The notes under the pieces were generated by a model. That model was not told where the DNA came from. It saw only the letters and a program-made list of their open reading frames with translations, and did not search any database. A DNA stretch of 64,000 nucleotides from Carboxylicivirga longa (GTDB lineage: Bacteria; Bacteroidota; Bacteroidia; Bacteroidales; Marinilabiliaceae), in NCBI RefSeq assembly GCF_050589825.1, contig NZ_JBNGOZ010000003.1, positions 124,001 through 188,000 on the forward strand, given 5' to 3'. Both the position numbers and the translations under genes were made by a program. Shown piece after piece: positions 1 to 8,930 of this stretch (the first letter of the stretch is position 1; each line of letters begins with the position of its first letter).

Positions 1-64
1 ACATTTGGTCGGTTAAGCTGTTACAAAAGCGCCAATAAATTTCATATATTAAAGCGTTGGAACC

Positions 65-559
65 ATGAAAAAAATTGCGATAGAACTTAAGTGGGGCATC
101 ATCTTTTTTGCCATTATGTTACTTTGGGTAGTATTTGAGAAGATGATTGGCCTGCACGATGAGCGCATCGATCGCCACCATATCTTAACTAATTTCTTCG
201 CCATCCCCGCCATTATTATTTATGTATTGGCGCTGCTCGACAAGCGCAAGAGTCTCGGCGGAGTCATGTCCTGGTCGCAAGGCTTTGTATCAGGGCTTAT
301 CATTGCCCTTATTGTAAGTTTACTGAGTCCTCTGGGGCAGTATCTAACGCATAGCTATCTGTCGCCCCATTACTTTTCCAATATAATTGCTTATACAGTG
401 GAGCAGGGACAGCTGAGCCGCGAACAGGCCGAGGCATATTTCAACCTACGCTCGTACATTCAACAAAGTATGGTGGGCAGCCTGATTATGGGTGCTGTAA
501 CCGCAGCCATAATTGCCTTTTTTACCCGTAAGAAAGCCGATGATAATACTTATGCATAG
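65..559 (+). CDS. DUF4199 family membrane protein
   Basis: The 164-residue product looks like a small integral inner-membrane protein. Hydrophobic segments lie at about residues 10-28, 44-60, 70-92 and 136-155, and the tail is charged (TRKKADD). The length, the four-helix layout and the motif GxxMSWxQGFxSG in the middle match the DUF4199 family, which is common in Bacteroidetes and has no established biochemical function. The ATG follows a short AT-rich leader and no upstream in-frame ATG is available. It appears monocistronic: the next gene starts 170 bases downstream behind its own promoter. Family assignment is by recollection of family features only. Confidence 0.75.
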   Translation: MKKIAIELKWGIIFFAIMLLWVVFEKMIGLHDERIDRHHILTNFFAIPAIIIYVLALLDKRKSLGGVMSWSQGFVSGLIIALIVSLLSPLGQYLTHSYLSPHYFSNIIAYTVEQGQLSREQAEAYFNLRSYIQQSMVGSLIMGAVTAAIIAFFTRKKADDNTYA

Positions 560-677
560 AGGAGCAGGAGTATCTATTGCCTTGTTAGAATGCTGATTAT
601 AAGACATGTATTGAATGTGCATTGCTTGTATGCTTTTTGCTTTTATAGTTAGCTTTAAGGCATATAATACCTTGCAA

Positions 678-697
678 TGTTTCAATATATGGAAACA
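678..697. promoter_or_regulatory. Inverted-repeat operator of the toxin-antitoxin operon
   Basis: TGTTTC and GAAACA form a perfect 6-bp inverted repeat around an 8-bp AT-rich spacer. The site lies just upstream of the -7 box at 703-710 and would overlap the -33 region. Antitoxins of this class usually repress their own operon from such dyads, so this is the likely binding site of the Xre protein at 1075-1404. The dyad is seen directly; the binding is inferred. Confidence 0.6.
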
Positions 698-702
698 TTC
701 AC

Positions 703-710
703 TAACTTTG
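703..710 (+). promoter_or_regulatory. Bacteroidetes-type -7 box (TAACTTTG)
   Basis: TAACTTTG matches the Bacteroidetes housekeeping -7 consensus TAnnTTTG at all fixed positions and lies 20 bases before the toxin ATG at 731. No convincing -33 TTG is seen at the usual spacing, because the operator dyad occupies that position. Confidence 0.5.
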
Positions 711-730
711 GATTGAAATAAGGGTCTCTT

Positions 731-1078
731 ATGAAGCAGAAATTTGAGGTGATATTTCTAGATGAAGCCATTGATTTTGTAAACAGTTTGGACAGTAAAT
801 CACGCAATAAGATCTTCTATAACATCGACAAAACAAGATATTTAAATGACCCGAAACTATCTGAGAAACTCGAAGGTGAAATTTGGTATTTTAGGACAAA
901 GTTTCTAACGCTTCAATATCGTGTGTTTGCTTTTTGGGATAAGACAGATAAGGTTGATACGTTGGTAGTAGCAACACACGGAGTTATTAAGAAATCAAAT
1001 AAAGTTTCAAATTCAGAAATTGAAAAAGCAGAAAAAATTAGACAAGAATACTTTAATAATATAAAGCGCCAATCATGA
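731..1078 (+). CDS. RelE/HigB-type toxin (phage Gp49-like family)
   Basis: The product (115 residues) is a probable ribosome-dependent mRNA interferase toxin. The basic core FRTKFLTLQYRVFAFWD (about residues 54-70), the segment THGVIKKSNKV and the C-terminal EIEKAEKIRQEY helix are typical of the Gp49-like branch of the RelE/ParE superfamily. In this branch the toxin gene precedes its Xre-type antitoxin, as here. The stop overlaps the antitoxin start (ATGA at 1075-1078), indicating translational coupling. Expression is probably controlled from the dyad at 678-697. The conserved basic residues in the core are consistent with an active toxin, although activity is not proven. Confidence 0.85.
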   Translation: MKQKFEVIFLDEAIDFVNSLDSKSRNKIFYNIDKTRYLNDPKLSEKLEGEIWYFRTKFLTLQYRVFAFWDKTDKVDTLVVATHGVIKKSNKVSNSEIEKAEKIRQEYFNNIKRQS

Positions 1079-1404
1079 ACACGAAGGGAAGTATGAAGAT
1101 GATGACTTTAGATGAGCTTAAAGATAAACATATCGGGAGAATAGGTTCTTCAGAACGAGACGATTATGAGTTTGAGCTGAAAGTTGAAGTTCTTGGAGCA
1201 ATGATTAAAAGCGTAAGAATAGAACGTAACTTAACCCAAGAACAACTTGGGGAATTAATAGGTGTCAATAAATCTCAGATATCGAAACTTGAGCGCAATA
1301 CGAAAAATGTTACAATAGAAACTGTGTTAAAAGTTTTTAGAGCCTTAAAGACCAACATAAAGTTTTCCATCGAAAAAATGGATGAAAATTACGGTCTGGC
1401 ATAA
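1075..1404 (+). CDS. Xre-family HTH antitoxin
   Basis: The 109-residue protein has a helix-turn-helix of the Cro/C1 type at about residues 47-100 (LTQEQLGELIGVNKSQISKLE), preceded by about 45 residues that probably contact the toxin. It follows the Gp49-like toxin with a 4-base ATGA overlap. Such antitoxins neutralise the toxin directly and autorepress the operon. The ATG at 1075 is favoured for its coupling to the toxin stop; a second in-frame ATG at 1093 follows AAGGGA and could also be used. The pair is isolated among chromosomal genes, as mobile stabilisation modules often are. Confidence 0.88.
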   Translation: MNTKGSMKMMTLDELKDKHIGRIGSSERDDYEFELKVEVLGAMIKSVRIERNLTQEQLGELIGVNKSQISKLERNTKNVTIETVLKVFRALKTNIKFSIEKMDENYGLA

Positions 1405-1426
1405 AAAACACTAAAGTCAATATATC

Positions 1427-2197
1427 ATGGAGGATCCGATAAGTAGCAAGTTAATTGAGGCCTTGAGATTTAAAATGCAGCCGGTGGCAATAATTCACAC
1501 TGATGAAAAACCTGAAGAAGGACTGCATTTTAAGGAAGGAAGCAAGCGTGGTTGTGTGGCTTCTTTATTGGTGTCGGCAAGCAAGAAAGGCCGCCTTGCT
1601 TTTTTTGACCGTAATTCTTATGGTTGCCCCGGTGGAGGCACCGGTTTGGGCTTTGGCGATCGCTATGGGAAATTTCCCATCGAGTGCCTTTTGTCAACCG
1701 GCAATAAGGAGATGGCTCAGCAAATGGGGCGTGAAGGATCCATGATGATGGAGGGAGAACGGTTTTATAAGGACCCTAAGCTGGCGAGGAAATGGGTTGA
1801 TTCGTTGCCCATGACCGATGTGGATGCCGAGTATGTGGTGTTTAAACCCTGGGAACAAGTCACCGAGAAGGATAAACCCGAGTTAATCGTCTTTTTTGCA
1901 AATGCCGATCAACTGTCCGCTCTGGTGGTGATGGCCGATTATAATCGGGGAAGTAATCAAAGTGTGGCGGCGCCCTTTGGGGCAGCTTGTCAATCAATCC
2001 TCTATGGCTATGCCGAAGCCAAGAAGGAAAATCCCAGGGGGGTGATGGGTTTTTTCGATATCTCACAGCGGTGGGCCGTTGATAGTGATATTTTGACCTT
2101 CACCGTTCCATTTAAATTGTATCAGGTGATGGAGGCAGGCGTGAAGGGCAGTTTCCTGGAGATGCATGCCTGGAAAAAACTACAGGAGCGCCAGTAG
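1427..2197 (+). CDS. DUF169 family protein
   Basis: A soluble 256-residue protein with no signal peptide or membrane segment. The glycine-rich cysteine motif YGCPGGGTGLGFGD near residues 65-80, an upstream RGCVASLL cysteine, and the C-terminal RWAVDSDILTFTVPFKLYQ region fit the DUF169 family, found in anaerobic bacteria and archaea, whose reaction is unknown. The two conserved cysteines suggest a metal or redox role, which is inference. It lies 22 bases after the antitoxin but probably does not belong functionally to the toxin-antitoxin pair. Confidence 0.75.
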   Translation: MEDPISSKLIEALRFKMQPVAIIHTDEKPEEGLHFKEGSKRGCVASLLVSASKKGRLAFFDRNSYGCPGGGTGLGFGDRYGKFPIECLLSTGNKEMAQQMGREGSMMMEGERFYKDPKLARKWVDSLPMTDVDAEYVVFKPWEQVTEKDKPELIVFFANADQLSALVVMADYNRGSNQSVAAPFGAACQSILYGYAEAKKENPRGVMGFFDISQRWAVDSDILTFTVPFKLYQVMEAGVKGSFLEMHAWKKLQERQ

Positions 2198-2440
2198 TAT
2201 GGATGTTTTCAAATGTAGCGCAGAGGAATAAAGCAGGTTCAAAACTGCATATCCTTAAACCCTGCCTTTCAAAGCAGAAGCGTCTTCTGCATGGATATAG
2301 GCTTTAGCCATGACCTTTAATGTGTATATCACATATTTAATGATGGCAGTTGGGGCCGATTGATGCATACTGCACAATCCCATTAAGGGGGGTGTAAGTA
2401 TTGCCTTTAAGCCTTTCCCCTTCGGTAATGGAAGTTAAAG

Positions 2441-2469
2441 CTTTTCCAAAGTTTTAAACTTTGGAAAAG
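2441..2469. repeat. 29-nt near-perfect palindrome in a 312-bp gene-free stretch (2198-2509)
   Basis: Fourteen bases, CTTTTCCAAAGTTT, are followed after one base by their exact reverse complement. There is no T-run behind it, so it is not an obvious intrinsic terminator. It resembles the short palindromic repeats scattered through Bacteroidetes genomes, but I saw no second copy in this window. The rest of 2198-2509 shows no coding potential. Confidence 0.6.
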
Positions 2470-2509
2470 ATAGGATTTGCATAGTGAAAACACCTAAAAA
2501 CATCGTGTA

Positions 2510-3232
2510 ATGAAAGTATTAGTTGTAGGTGCAAGTGGTGCCACAGGAAGACATTTGGTCAACCAGCTTCTGCTCAGGAAGAATAAAGTTAAAATAATCG
2601 TCCGTTCAAAAGAAAATCTTCCGGAGGGATGGCATAACAACACTAGCTTAGAAATTATTACTGCAAGTATCCTTGAGTTGGGTACTAACGAATTAATGAA
2701 TCATACAGCCGGATGTGATGCAGTTGTATCCTGCCTGGGGCACAATATTTCCTTCAAAGGTATGTTTGGTAAGCCCAGAAAGTTGGTGACAGAGGCAACT
2801 ATGCTACTTTGTGATGCCATCAAAAAGCAACAACCTCAAAGGCCTGTTAAGTATGTTTTAATGAATACTTCCGGAAACAGTAACCGCGACTTGAATGAAT
2901 CAATTTCCTTGGCTCAAAAATGTGTAATTGCCCTTCTGCGCTTATTGCTTCCGCCACATGCCGATAATGAACAGGCGGCTGATTATCTAAGAACCCAAAT
3001 AGGTAAGGGTGATAGGTACATAGAATGGGTGGCAGTGAGGCCGGATGGTTTGGTAAATGAGGATGAAGTGAGTAATTATGAGTTATATCCCTCTCCAATC
3101 AGAAGCGCTATTTTTGATTCAGGAAAGGTAAGTCGCATCAATGTGGGACACTTTATGGCTGAATTGATAAACGACCATAAGCTTTGGAATAAGTGGAAGG
3201 GGCAGATGCCTGTAATTTATGCGAGCGACTGA
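2510..3232 (+). CDS. NAD(P)-binding Rossmann protein, atypical SDR (NmrA/YwnB-like)
   Basis: The N-terminus MKVLVVGASGATGRHLVNQLL carries the GxxGxxG dinucleotide-binding loop and is followed by an Arg (VRSKE) suited to NADP(H) binding. The 240-residue length and the segments CDAVVSCLGHN and WVAVRPDGL match NAD(P)H-binding members of the extended SDR group that reduce small substrates or act as redox sensors. No classical YxxxK catalytic pair is evident, which is usual for the atypical branch. It stands alone on this strand, and its substrate cannot be told from context. Confidence 0.8.
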   Translation: MKVLVVGASGATGRHLVNQLLLRKNKVKIIVRSKENLPEGWHNNTSLEIITASILELGTNELMNHTAGCDAVVSCLGHNISFKGMFGKPRKLVTEATMLLCDAIKKQQPQRPVKYVLMNTSGNSNRDLNESISLAQKCVIALLRLLLPPHADNEQAADYLRTQIGKGDRYIEWVAVRPDGLVNEDEVSNYELYPSPIRSAIFDSGKVSRINVGHFMAELINDHKLWNKWKGQMPVIYASD

Positions 3233-3289
3233 ATACAAGACATGTATGATGAAAGTAATTTACTTTTAAATTAAAGAACAATTGGGTTA

Positions 3290-3317
3290 GTCTCATCTCA
3301 ATTCTCACATCTCATTC
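3290..3317 (-). repeat. Short heptad array of TGAGNNN units
   Basis: Read on the minus strand, consecutive 7-base units start with TGAG (for example TGAGATG, TGAGAAT). They lie just beyond the 3' end of the phosphatase gene. The same heptad type recurs at 37126-37168. Confidence 0.55.
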
Positions 3318-3338
3318 CTACTAACGAAAGACTAATCC

Positions 3339-4292
3339 TTACTTTCCAAAAACAAAGTGATCGGCTGAAGGCTCCTTTTCGCCGTTGTAGCGATAGGCGG
3401 CCAGGCGGCCGGTGCCGGTCACGCAAGCATCCACGCAGCATACGTTGGAGGTGGGGATCAAAGGGCCTCTTCCCATGCAGTAATGCCCTACAAACACCAG
3501 GGGTGCCTCTTTGGGATACACCGCGTAGTCGCTCATTATCTCGGTGGGGACGGTGTAGTCGGGCAACTCAAATTTATTACCATAGCTCAGCTCTTTAAAT
3601 GTCTTGCCGGTGGGCGCGCACCACCATTTCACCCTGAAGCTGTCGCGTTTGATGTTATCGGCATCTTTAATCACCAGGTCGCGGGGCATTTTCAGCTCAA
3701 CCCCTTTAATGGTTTCAGCAAAGGCCCGCCCCAGAGCCGTGTCGGTATCGCGCAGCTTCTTAAGGGTGCGTTTCTTTAGTTTCCCCTTACGATGCAGGTT
3801 ACGAAGTTTGTCTATGTGGGCATCGTTCCAATAGGCATGTACTACCCGAATGCCGTTCAGCTCAAGGAATAGGGGCAGCGTGCGCAGCCACTTAATGTCT
3901 TTTTTCAGTGCCTCCGTATTCCCATGATATTCCTGCTCAAATTTATTCAGTAGCCTTGCATTGCTGTTTCCCGGAAGGCGCAGGGGTCGTCCTTTATCAT
4001 CTTTCGTAAAATAGAAAATGGCATTGACCTCGTGGTTGCCAAGGATGGCCAGCGCGGTGCCGGCATTTACCATATCACGTATAGCATTAATCACACCTCG
4101 GCTGTTAGGCCCACGGTCAATAAAGTCGCCCACAAATACGGCCGTGCGGTAGGCATGCGTCCACACACCGTTTAGCAGGGAGTAGCCAAGTTTAATCAGC
4201 AGGTGCTGTAATTTCAGGTGATGGCCGTGTACATCGCCAATTATGTCGTAAAAATGTTCATCTTGGTGTGCTAGCTTGGAATTGGCCGTCAT
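3339..4292 (-). CDS. Calcineurin-like metallophosphoesterase
   Basis: The metal-binding motifs of the metallophosphoesterase fold occur in order: GDVHGH (about residue 18), GDFIDRGP (about 54), GNHE (about 85) and FVGHYCMG near residue 270. These supply the Asp, His and Asn ligands of a dinuclear centre. The 317-residue length and the spacing resemble bacterial PrpA/PNKP-type phosphatases that act on phosphoproteins or nucleotides. No signal peptide is seen, so it is probably cytoplasmic. It is divergent from the glycosylasparaginase gene, with a 95-base shared upstream region. The substrate is not predictable from sequence. Confidence 0.87.
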   Translation of the reverse strand: MTANSKLAHQDEHFYDIIGDVHGHHLKLQHLLIKLGYSLLNGVWTHAYRTAVFVGDFIDRGPNSRGVINAIRDMVNAGTALAILGNHEVNAIFYFTKDDKGRPLRLPGNSNARLLNKFEQEYHGNTEALKKDIKWLRTLPLFLELNGIRVVHAYWNDAHIDKLRNLHRKGKLKKRTLKKLRDTDTALGRAFAETIKGVELKMPRDLVIKDADNIKRDSFRVKWWCAPTGKTFKELSYGNKFELPDYTVPTEIMSDYAVYPKEAPLVFVGHYCMGRGPLIPTSNVCCVDACVTGTGRLAAYRYNGEKEPSADHFVFGK

Positions 4293-4387
4293 CCTATTCT
4301 TAATTTTGTTACATTTGGTTGTGCTGCATCAAAAATAAAAATTTTATATACTGTATCAGCATGCTTTGATTTAAAACAAACGAAAAT

Positions 4388-5371
4388 ATGAGTTCACGGA
4401 GAAATTTTATTAAGAAGAGTGGTTTGGCATCGCTGGGATTGCTGGCTGCCGGTGCACAGGCAAACAATATGAAAGCAGCAGCTTTTAAACGCAAACGTAT
4501 TGTAAAACCGCTGGCTATTTCTACCTGGAAAAATGGTATGCAAGCCAATGAGGCAGGTTGGCAGGTGCTCAAAAGTGGCGGACGTGCTTTGGACGCTGTA
4601 GAACAAGGGGTGAAGGTGGTGGAAGCCGATCCCAATGATATGAGTGTGGGCTATGGCGGACGTCCCGACCGCGATGGCATTGTAACACTGGATGCCTGTA
4701 TCATGGATGAGACAGGAAATGCAGGTTCGGTATGTGCGCTCGAAAATATTAAGCATCCCATATCAGTAGCGCGGCGGGTGATGGAGAAAACACCCCATGT
4801 GATGCTGGCGGGTGACGGTGCCCTGCAGTTTGCCAAAGAGGAAGGCTTTGTGGAGGAAAACATACTGACCGAGAAAGCTAAAAAGCAATGGCAGGAATGG
4901 CGCAAGACCTCTGATTACAAGCCCGTGATTAACATTGAGAATCACGATACCATTGGTATGCTGGCCCTGGATGCTAAAGGCGATATTTCGGGTGCCTGTA
5001 CTACCAGTGGGCTGGCTTATAAGATGCATGGACGGGTGGGAGACAGTCCCATTATTGGTGCCGGCATGTATTGCGATAATGAAATAGGCGGAGCCGTTGC
5101 CACGGGCATGGGCGAGCTGGTGATGAAGACGCTGGGCTCCTTTTTGGTAGTTGAGCTGATGAATCAAGGCTTAAGTCCGCAAAAAGCGGTGGAAGAGGCC
5201 ATTGCCCGTATCGTTAAAAAGATACCCGGGTACCAGGATTTTCAAATTGGTTATCTGGCCATTAATAAAGCCGGTGAGGTGGGTGCTTACAGCCTGCACC
5301 GAGGTTTTAATTATGCTTTATATGCCAATGATGAGAATCGGCTAATTGATTCGGATTACTATTTGAAATAG
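4388..5371 (+). CDS. Glycosylasparaginase, N4-(beta-N-acetylglucosaminyl)-L-asparaginase
   Basis: An N-terminal nucleophile hydrolase that splits GlcNAc-Asn into aspartate and GlcNAc-amine, the last step of N-glycoprotein breakdown. A twin-arginine signal (SSRRNFIKK followed by a hydrophobic stretch) occupies residues 2-25, so the enzyme is exported folded to the periplasm. The autocleavage site HDTIGML places the catalytic Thr at residue 188, and downstream GRVGDSPIIGAGMY and ATGMGE are family hallmarks. At 327 residues it has normal length. The following oxidoreductase and the GH20 hexosaminidase point to glycoprotein or chitobiose scavenging. An isoaspartyl peptidase role is less likely given the motif set. 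Confidence 0.9.
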   Translation: MSSRRNFIKKSGLASLGLLAAGAQANNMKAAAFKRKRIVKPLAISTWKNGMQANEAGWQVLKSGGRALDAVEQGVKVVEADPNDMSVGYGGRPDRDGIVTLDACIMDETGNAGSVCALENIKHPISVARRVMEKTPHVMLAGDGALQFAKEEGFVEENILTEKAKKQWQEWRKTSDYKPVINIENHDTIGMLALDAKGDISGACTTSGLAYKMHGRVGDSPIIGAGMYCDNEIGGAVATGMGELVMKTLGSFLVVELMNQGLSPQKAVEEAIARIVKKIPGYQDFQIGYLAINKAGEVGAYSLHRGFNYALYANDENRLIDSDYYLK

Positions 5372-5424
5372 GCCACGGCTGGTTAAAATTTTGTATTGGA
5401 TATTCACACACAAAAAAGTACACT

Positions 5425-6417
5425 ATGCTCAAACGTATTAAATGGGGAATTATAGGTTGTGGTAATGTTACTGAGGTTAAAAGCGGTCCTGCTTTTAATA
5501 AGGTAGCAGGTAGTTCATTGCAGATGGTGATGCGGCGCGATGCCGAAAAAGCCAGATCCTACGCCGAGCGTCATGATGTACCGATCTGGACCAATGATGC
5601 CGATGCTTTAATTAACCATCCCGATATTAATGCCATTTATATTGCTACGCCTCCCGGGGCGCATGCCGATTATGCCATAAAAGCCATGGAAGCAGGCAAG
5701 GCGGTTTATGTGGAGAAGCCCATGGCAGCTACCTACGCCCAGGCACAGCAGATGCTGGCCTGTAGTGAGCATTGTGGGGTGCCTCTGTTTGTAGCCTATT
5801 ACCGGCGTACTTTACCCGGATTTTTAAAAGTGAAAGAGCTGTTGGAAGCAGGCACGATTGGTCAGATGCTTTATGTGAATATGCGCCTGATACGATCAGC
5901 GCGGCCCCACGAAAAAACGGGGCAGGATACCTTCTGGCGACTGCAGCCGCAGCACTCCGGGGGGGGTATATTCTATGATCTGGCATCGCACCAGCTCGAC
6001 TTTCTCGATTTCCTGTTTGGCCCTATCAAAACTGTGTTTGGTGTAGCCGCCAATCGCGGTGGGTATTACGAAGTGGAGGACACCGTGAGTGCCTCCATGC
6101 AGTTTGAAAATGGTGTGGTGGGAAGTGGCATCTGGTCTTTTGTGAGCTCTGAGAATACTGAAGAAGATGTTATTGAGATTGTAGGTACTCAGGGTAAGAT
6201 TCAGTTCTCCGGCTTTCAGCATACACCCATTGTATTGTTTAAGGATGGTGATGTGATTGATTATCCCTATCTCAATCCCGAAAACATTCAGTATAACTTG
6301 ATAAAACAAGTGGTGGAGACCCTGCAGGGCATAGGCGAGTGTGTTAGCACAGGGGCTTCGGCCATTCGCACCAACCGTGTGATGCAGAAGATTGTACAGG
6401 ATTTCTATACGACCTGA
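5425..6417 (+). CDS. Gfo/Idh/MocA family oxidoreductase
   Basis: The N-terminal Rossmann domain starts WGIIGCGNVTEVKSGPAF, and the VEKPMA motif near residue 97 supplies the family lysine that contacts cofactor and substrate. A C-terminal alpha/beta substrate domain includes GGGIFYDLASHQLDFLDFL, with the usual catalytic-region histidine. The 330-residue length is standard. It probably oxidises or reduces a sugar, inositol or amino sugar with NAD(P). It starts 53 bases after the glycosylasparaginase gene and precedes the hexosaminidase, so an amino-sugar substrate is plausible but unproven. Confidence 0.88.
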   Translation: MLKRIKWGIIGCGNVTEVKSGPAFNKVAGSSLQMVMRRDAEKARSYAERHDVPIWTNDADALINHPDINAIYIATPPGAHADYAIKAMEAGKAVYVEKPMAATYAQAQQMLACSEHCGVPLFVAYYRRTLPGFLKVKELLEAGTIGQMLYVNMRLIRSARPHEKTGQDTFWRLQPQHSGGGIFYDLASHQLDFLDFLFGPIKTVFGVAANRGGYYEVEDTVSASMQFENGVVGSGIWSFVSSENTEEDVIEIVGTQGKIQFSGFQHTPIVLFKDGDVIDYPYLNPENIQYNLIKQVVETLQGIGECVSTGASAIRTNRVMQKIVQDFYTT

Positions 6418-6548
6418 GAAACGTGTTGCCGACAACCCCGAACTTTTTCCCGTCCTGAATTTTAGGTGGGGAGGTTTATCAATAATTAACTGCGTTTACC
6501 CTGGAACGAAATGAATAAAAAAGTAAAACAATTAATCAATAAATAAAA

Positions 6549-8873
6549 ATGATACGTAAACAACATTTTCTTGCCTTTGCCGCCTTATTGGCCGGCCTGT
6601 TCATGGGGCAGACAAAGGCACAAACAACCGCTGACTACCGCGTGGTGCCCTTACCACAAACTATTAACGAGGTGGGGGGCGAAGCCTTTGTGATGAACGC
6701 CAAAACGGTGATCACCTATCCGGGCGATGATGCACAGCTGGCGCAAAATGCGGCTTTCCTGAGCGAGTACATCAAGGAGCAAACGGGATTAAGTCTGAAA
6801 ACAAAGACCAAAGGAAGTAAAAACGCTATCTCCCTGCGTGTGGAGGCCAACGAGGACGCGCCGGAAAGCTATACAATAACAGTGGCTCAGCAGGGGGTTA
6901 TCCTTACCGGAGCTAGTGCAGCCGGTGTTTTCTATGGTATCCAAACCCTTCGCAAAGCCATTCCGGTGCAGCAGGCCACTCAGGTGTCATTGCCGGCTGT
7001 CAGCATTGCGGATGCGCCTCGTTTTGCCTACCGGGGTATGATGCTCGATGTGGCACGTCATATGTTTTCGGTGGAGGAGATCAAGACCTATATCGACATG
7101 CTGGCACTGCATAACATTAATAACTTTCACTGGCACCTGAGCGAGGATCAGGGCTGGCGCATTGAGATCAAGAAATACCCACGCCTCACCGAGATTGGTT
7201 CAAAACGGAAAGAAACGGTAATTGGTCGTAACAGCGGCGTGTACGATGGTGAGCCTTATGGCGGATATTACACTCAGGAAGATATTAAGGAAGTGGTGGC
7301 CTATGCAGCTAAGCGTTACATCAATGTGATTCCGGAGATTGATATGCCCGGACACATGCTGGCGGCTCTGGCTTCTTACCCTGAGCTGGGATGCACCGGT
7401 GGCCCCTACGAGGTGTGGACGCAGTGGGGCATCTCAGATGATGTGCTTTGCGTGGGCAATGATAAAACGCTCACCTTCGTAAAAGATGTACTCAATGAGG
7501 TGATGGATCTGTTTCCTTCGGAGATGATTCATATTGGTGGCGATGAGTGCCCCAAAACGCGCTGGACGAAATGTGAGAAGTGTCAGGCACGCATCAAAGA
7601 GCAGGGGCTGGAGGCCGATGAGGAACACAGTGCCGAGGAGCGCTTGCAGAGCTATTTTATCAGCTATGCCGAGAAGGTAATCAACGAGCGGGGACGTCGT
7701 ATGATTGGCTGGGACGAGATCCTCGAAGGCGGTTTGGCGCCCAACGCTACGGTGATGTCGTGGCGCGGCATGCAGGGCGGTATTCAGGCGGCGCAGATGG
7801 GCCATGATGTGGTGATGACGCCCAACTCACACGTCTATTTCGATCATTATCAATCCACCGATGTGGCACGCGATCCCCTTGCCATTGGCGGCTACTCGCC
7901 CCTGAGTCGTGTGTATAGCTTTGAGCCCGTACCGGCCAAGCTAAATGCCGAGCAGCAGAAGCATATTCTGGGGGCGCAGGCCAACCTGTGGACCGAATAT
8001 GTGCCGGTGTTCTCACATGCTCAGTTTATGGTATTGCCCCGCATGGCTGCTTTGGCCGAAGTGCAGTGGATGCAGCCCGAGCATAAGGACTATGAGGCTT
8101 TCTTGCAGCGTCTGCTGAAGTTGATAGAGATTTATAAATTGGAAGGCTATAACTACGCCAAACACATCTACGATATAGAGGCATCCTTTACACCCAACGC
8201 TAAGGATGAAACCATTGATGTGCACCTGAATGCCCTTACTGATGGACCTATTTATTACACGGTGGATGGTACGGCTCCTGTAAAGCACTCGCCTGTTTAC
8301 AAAGATGTGCTGAAGATCAATAAAAATGCTTCCATCAGTGCCCGTACTTTTCACAAGGACGGAGCCAGTCGTGTGTTGCGCGAAAATATCGTTTTTAACA
8401 AGGCAACTACCAAGCCTATTAAGGCATTACAGCCTGTAGATAAGCAGTATAGCTATGAGGGTATCAGCACCTTGGTAGATGGTTTGCAGGGCAATAACAA
8501 CTACCGCACAGGTCGCTGGATTGCCTTTCGCGGCAACGATTTAGAGGCAGTAATTGATATGAAGCGCCCTACTGAAATACGCGAGTCCTCTATCACCACC
8601 AATGTGGTGAAGGGTGATTGGGTATTTGATGTGCGTAAGTTTGAGATTCAGGTGTCCGACGATGGTAAGGAATATCGCACGGTAGCTACACGCACTTATG
8701 CGCCTTTGGCAAAAGAGGATGCGGATGGAATAAAAACACATACGCTTAAGTTTGAGCCCGTGCAGGCACGTTATGTGAAACTTATCGCTACCACCGAGAA
8801 AGAGATGCCTCAGTGGCATGGTGGCAAGGGCAAAGCGGCCTACCTGTTTGTCGATGAAATTGTATTGAAATAA
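6549..8873 (+). CDS. GH20 beta-N-acetylhexosaminidase
   Basis: A secreted enzyme that releases terminal GlcNAc or GalNAc. A Sec signal covers residues 1-24 (cleavage near AQT). A GH20b domain spans about 27-150 and the catalytic TIM barrel about 157-500. The barrel has HWHLSEDQGW at 194-203 and HIGGDEC with the catalytic Asp332-Glu333 pair of substrate-assisted catalysis. A chitobiase-type C-terminal segment (about 540-615, YYTVDGTAP) and an F5/8-type-C-like carbohydrate-binding domain (about 640-774) follow. At 774 residues it matches Bacteroidetes enzymes. It is the last gene of a probable three-gene catabolic group and ends before a strong terminator. Confidence 0.93.
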   Translation: MIRKQHFLAFAALLAGLFMGQTKAQTTADYRVVPLPQTINEVGGEAFVMNAKTVITYPGDDAQLAQNAAFLSEYIKEQTGLSLKTKTKGSKNAISLRVEANEDAPESYTITVAQQGVILTGASAAGVFYGIQTLRKAIPVQQATQVSLPAVSIADAPRFAYRGMMLDVARHMFSVEEIKTYIDMLALHNINNFHWHLSEDQGWRIEIKKYPRLTEIGSKRKETVIGRNSGVYDGEPYGGYYTQEDIKEVVAYAAKRYINVIPEIDMPGHMLAALASYPELGCTGGPYEVWTQWGISDDVLCVGNDKTLTFVKDVLNEVMDLFPSEMIHIGGDECPKTRWTKCEKCQARIKEQGLEADEEHSAEERLQSYFISYAEKVINERGRRMIGWDEILEGGLAPNATVMSWRGMQGGIQAAQMGHDVVMTPNSHVYFDHYQSTDVARDPLAIGGYSPLSRVYSFEPVPAKLNAEQQKHILGAQANLWTEYVPVFSHAQFMVLPRMAALAEVQWMQPEHKDYEAFLQRLLKLIEIYKLEGYNYAKHIYDIEASFTPNAKDETIDVHLNALTDGPIYYTVDGTAPVKHSPVYKDVLKINKNASISARTFHKDGASRVLRENIVFNKATTKPIKALQPVDKQYSYEGISTLVDGLQGNNNYRTGRWIAFRGNDLEAVIDMKRPTEIRESSITTNVVKGDWVFDVRKFEIQVSDDGKEYRTVATRTYAPLAKEDADGIKTHTLKFEPVQARYVKLIATTEKEMPQWHGGKGKAAYLFVDEIVLK

Positions 8874-8897
8874 TAAAGGCCTACTTACATTATTATA

Positions 8898-8930
8898 AAA
8901 ACCCGGCAGGCGGATCGCTTGCCGGGTTTT
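8898..8930 (+). terminator. Rho-independent terminator after the GH20 gene
   Basis: A 13-bp stem built from AAAACCCGGCAGG and its complement (one G-U pair), with a 7-base loop, ends in a T-run. It lies 25 bases beyond the hexosaminidase stop. The remaining 8931-9276 is AT-rich, shows no coding potential and contains the -7 box at 9235. Confidence 0.9.
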
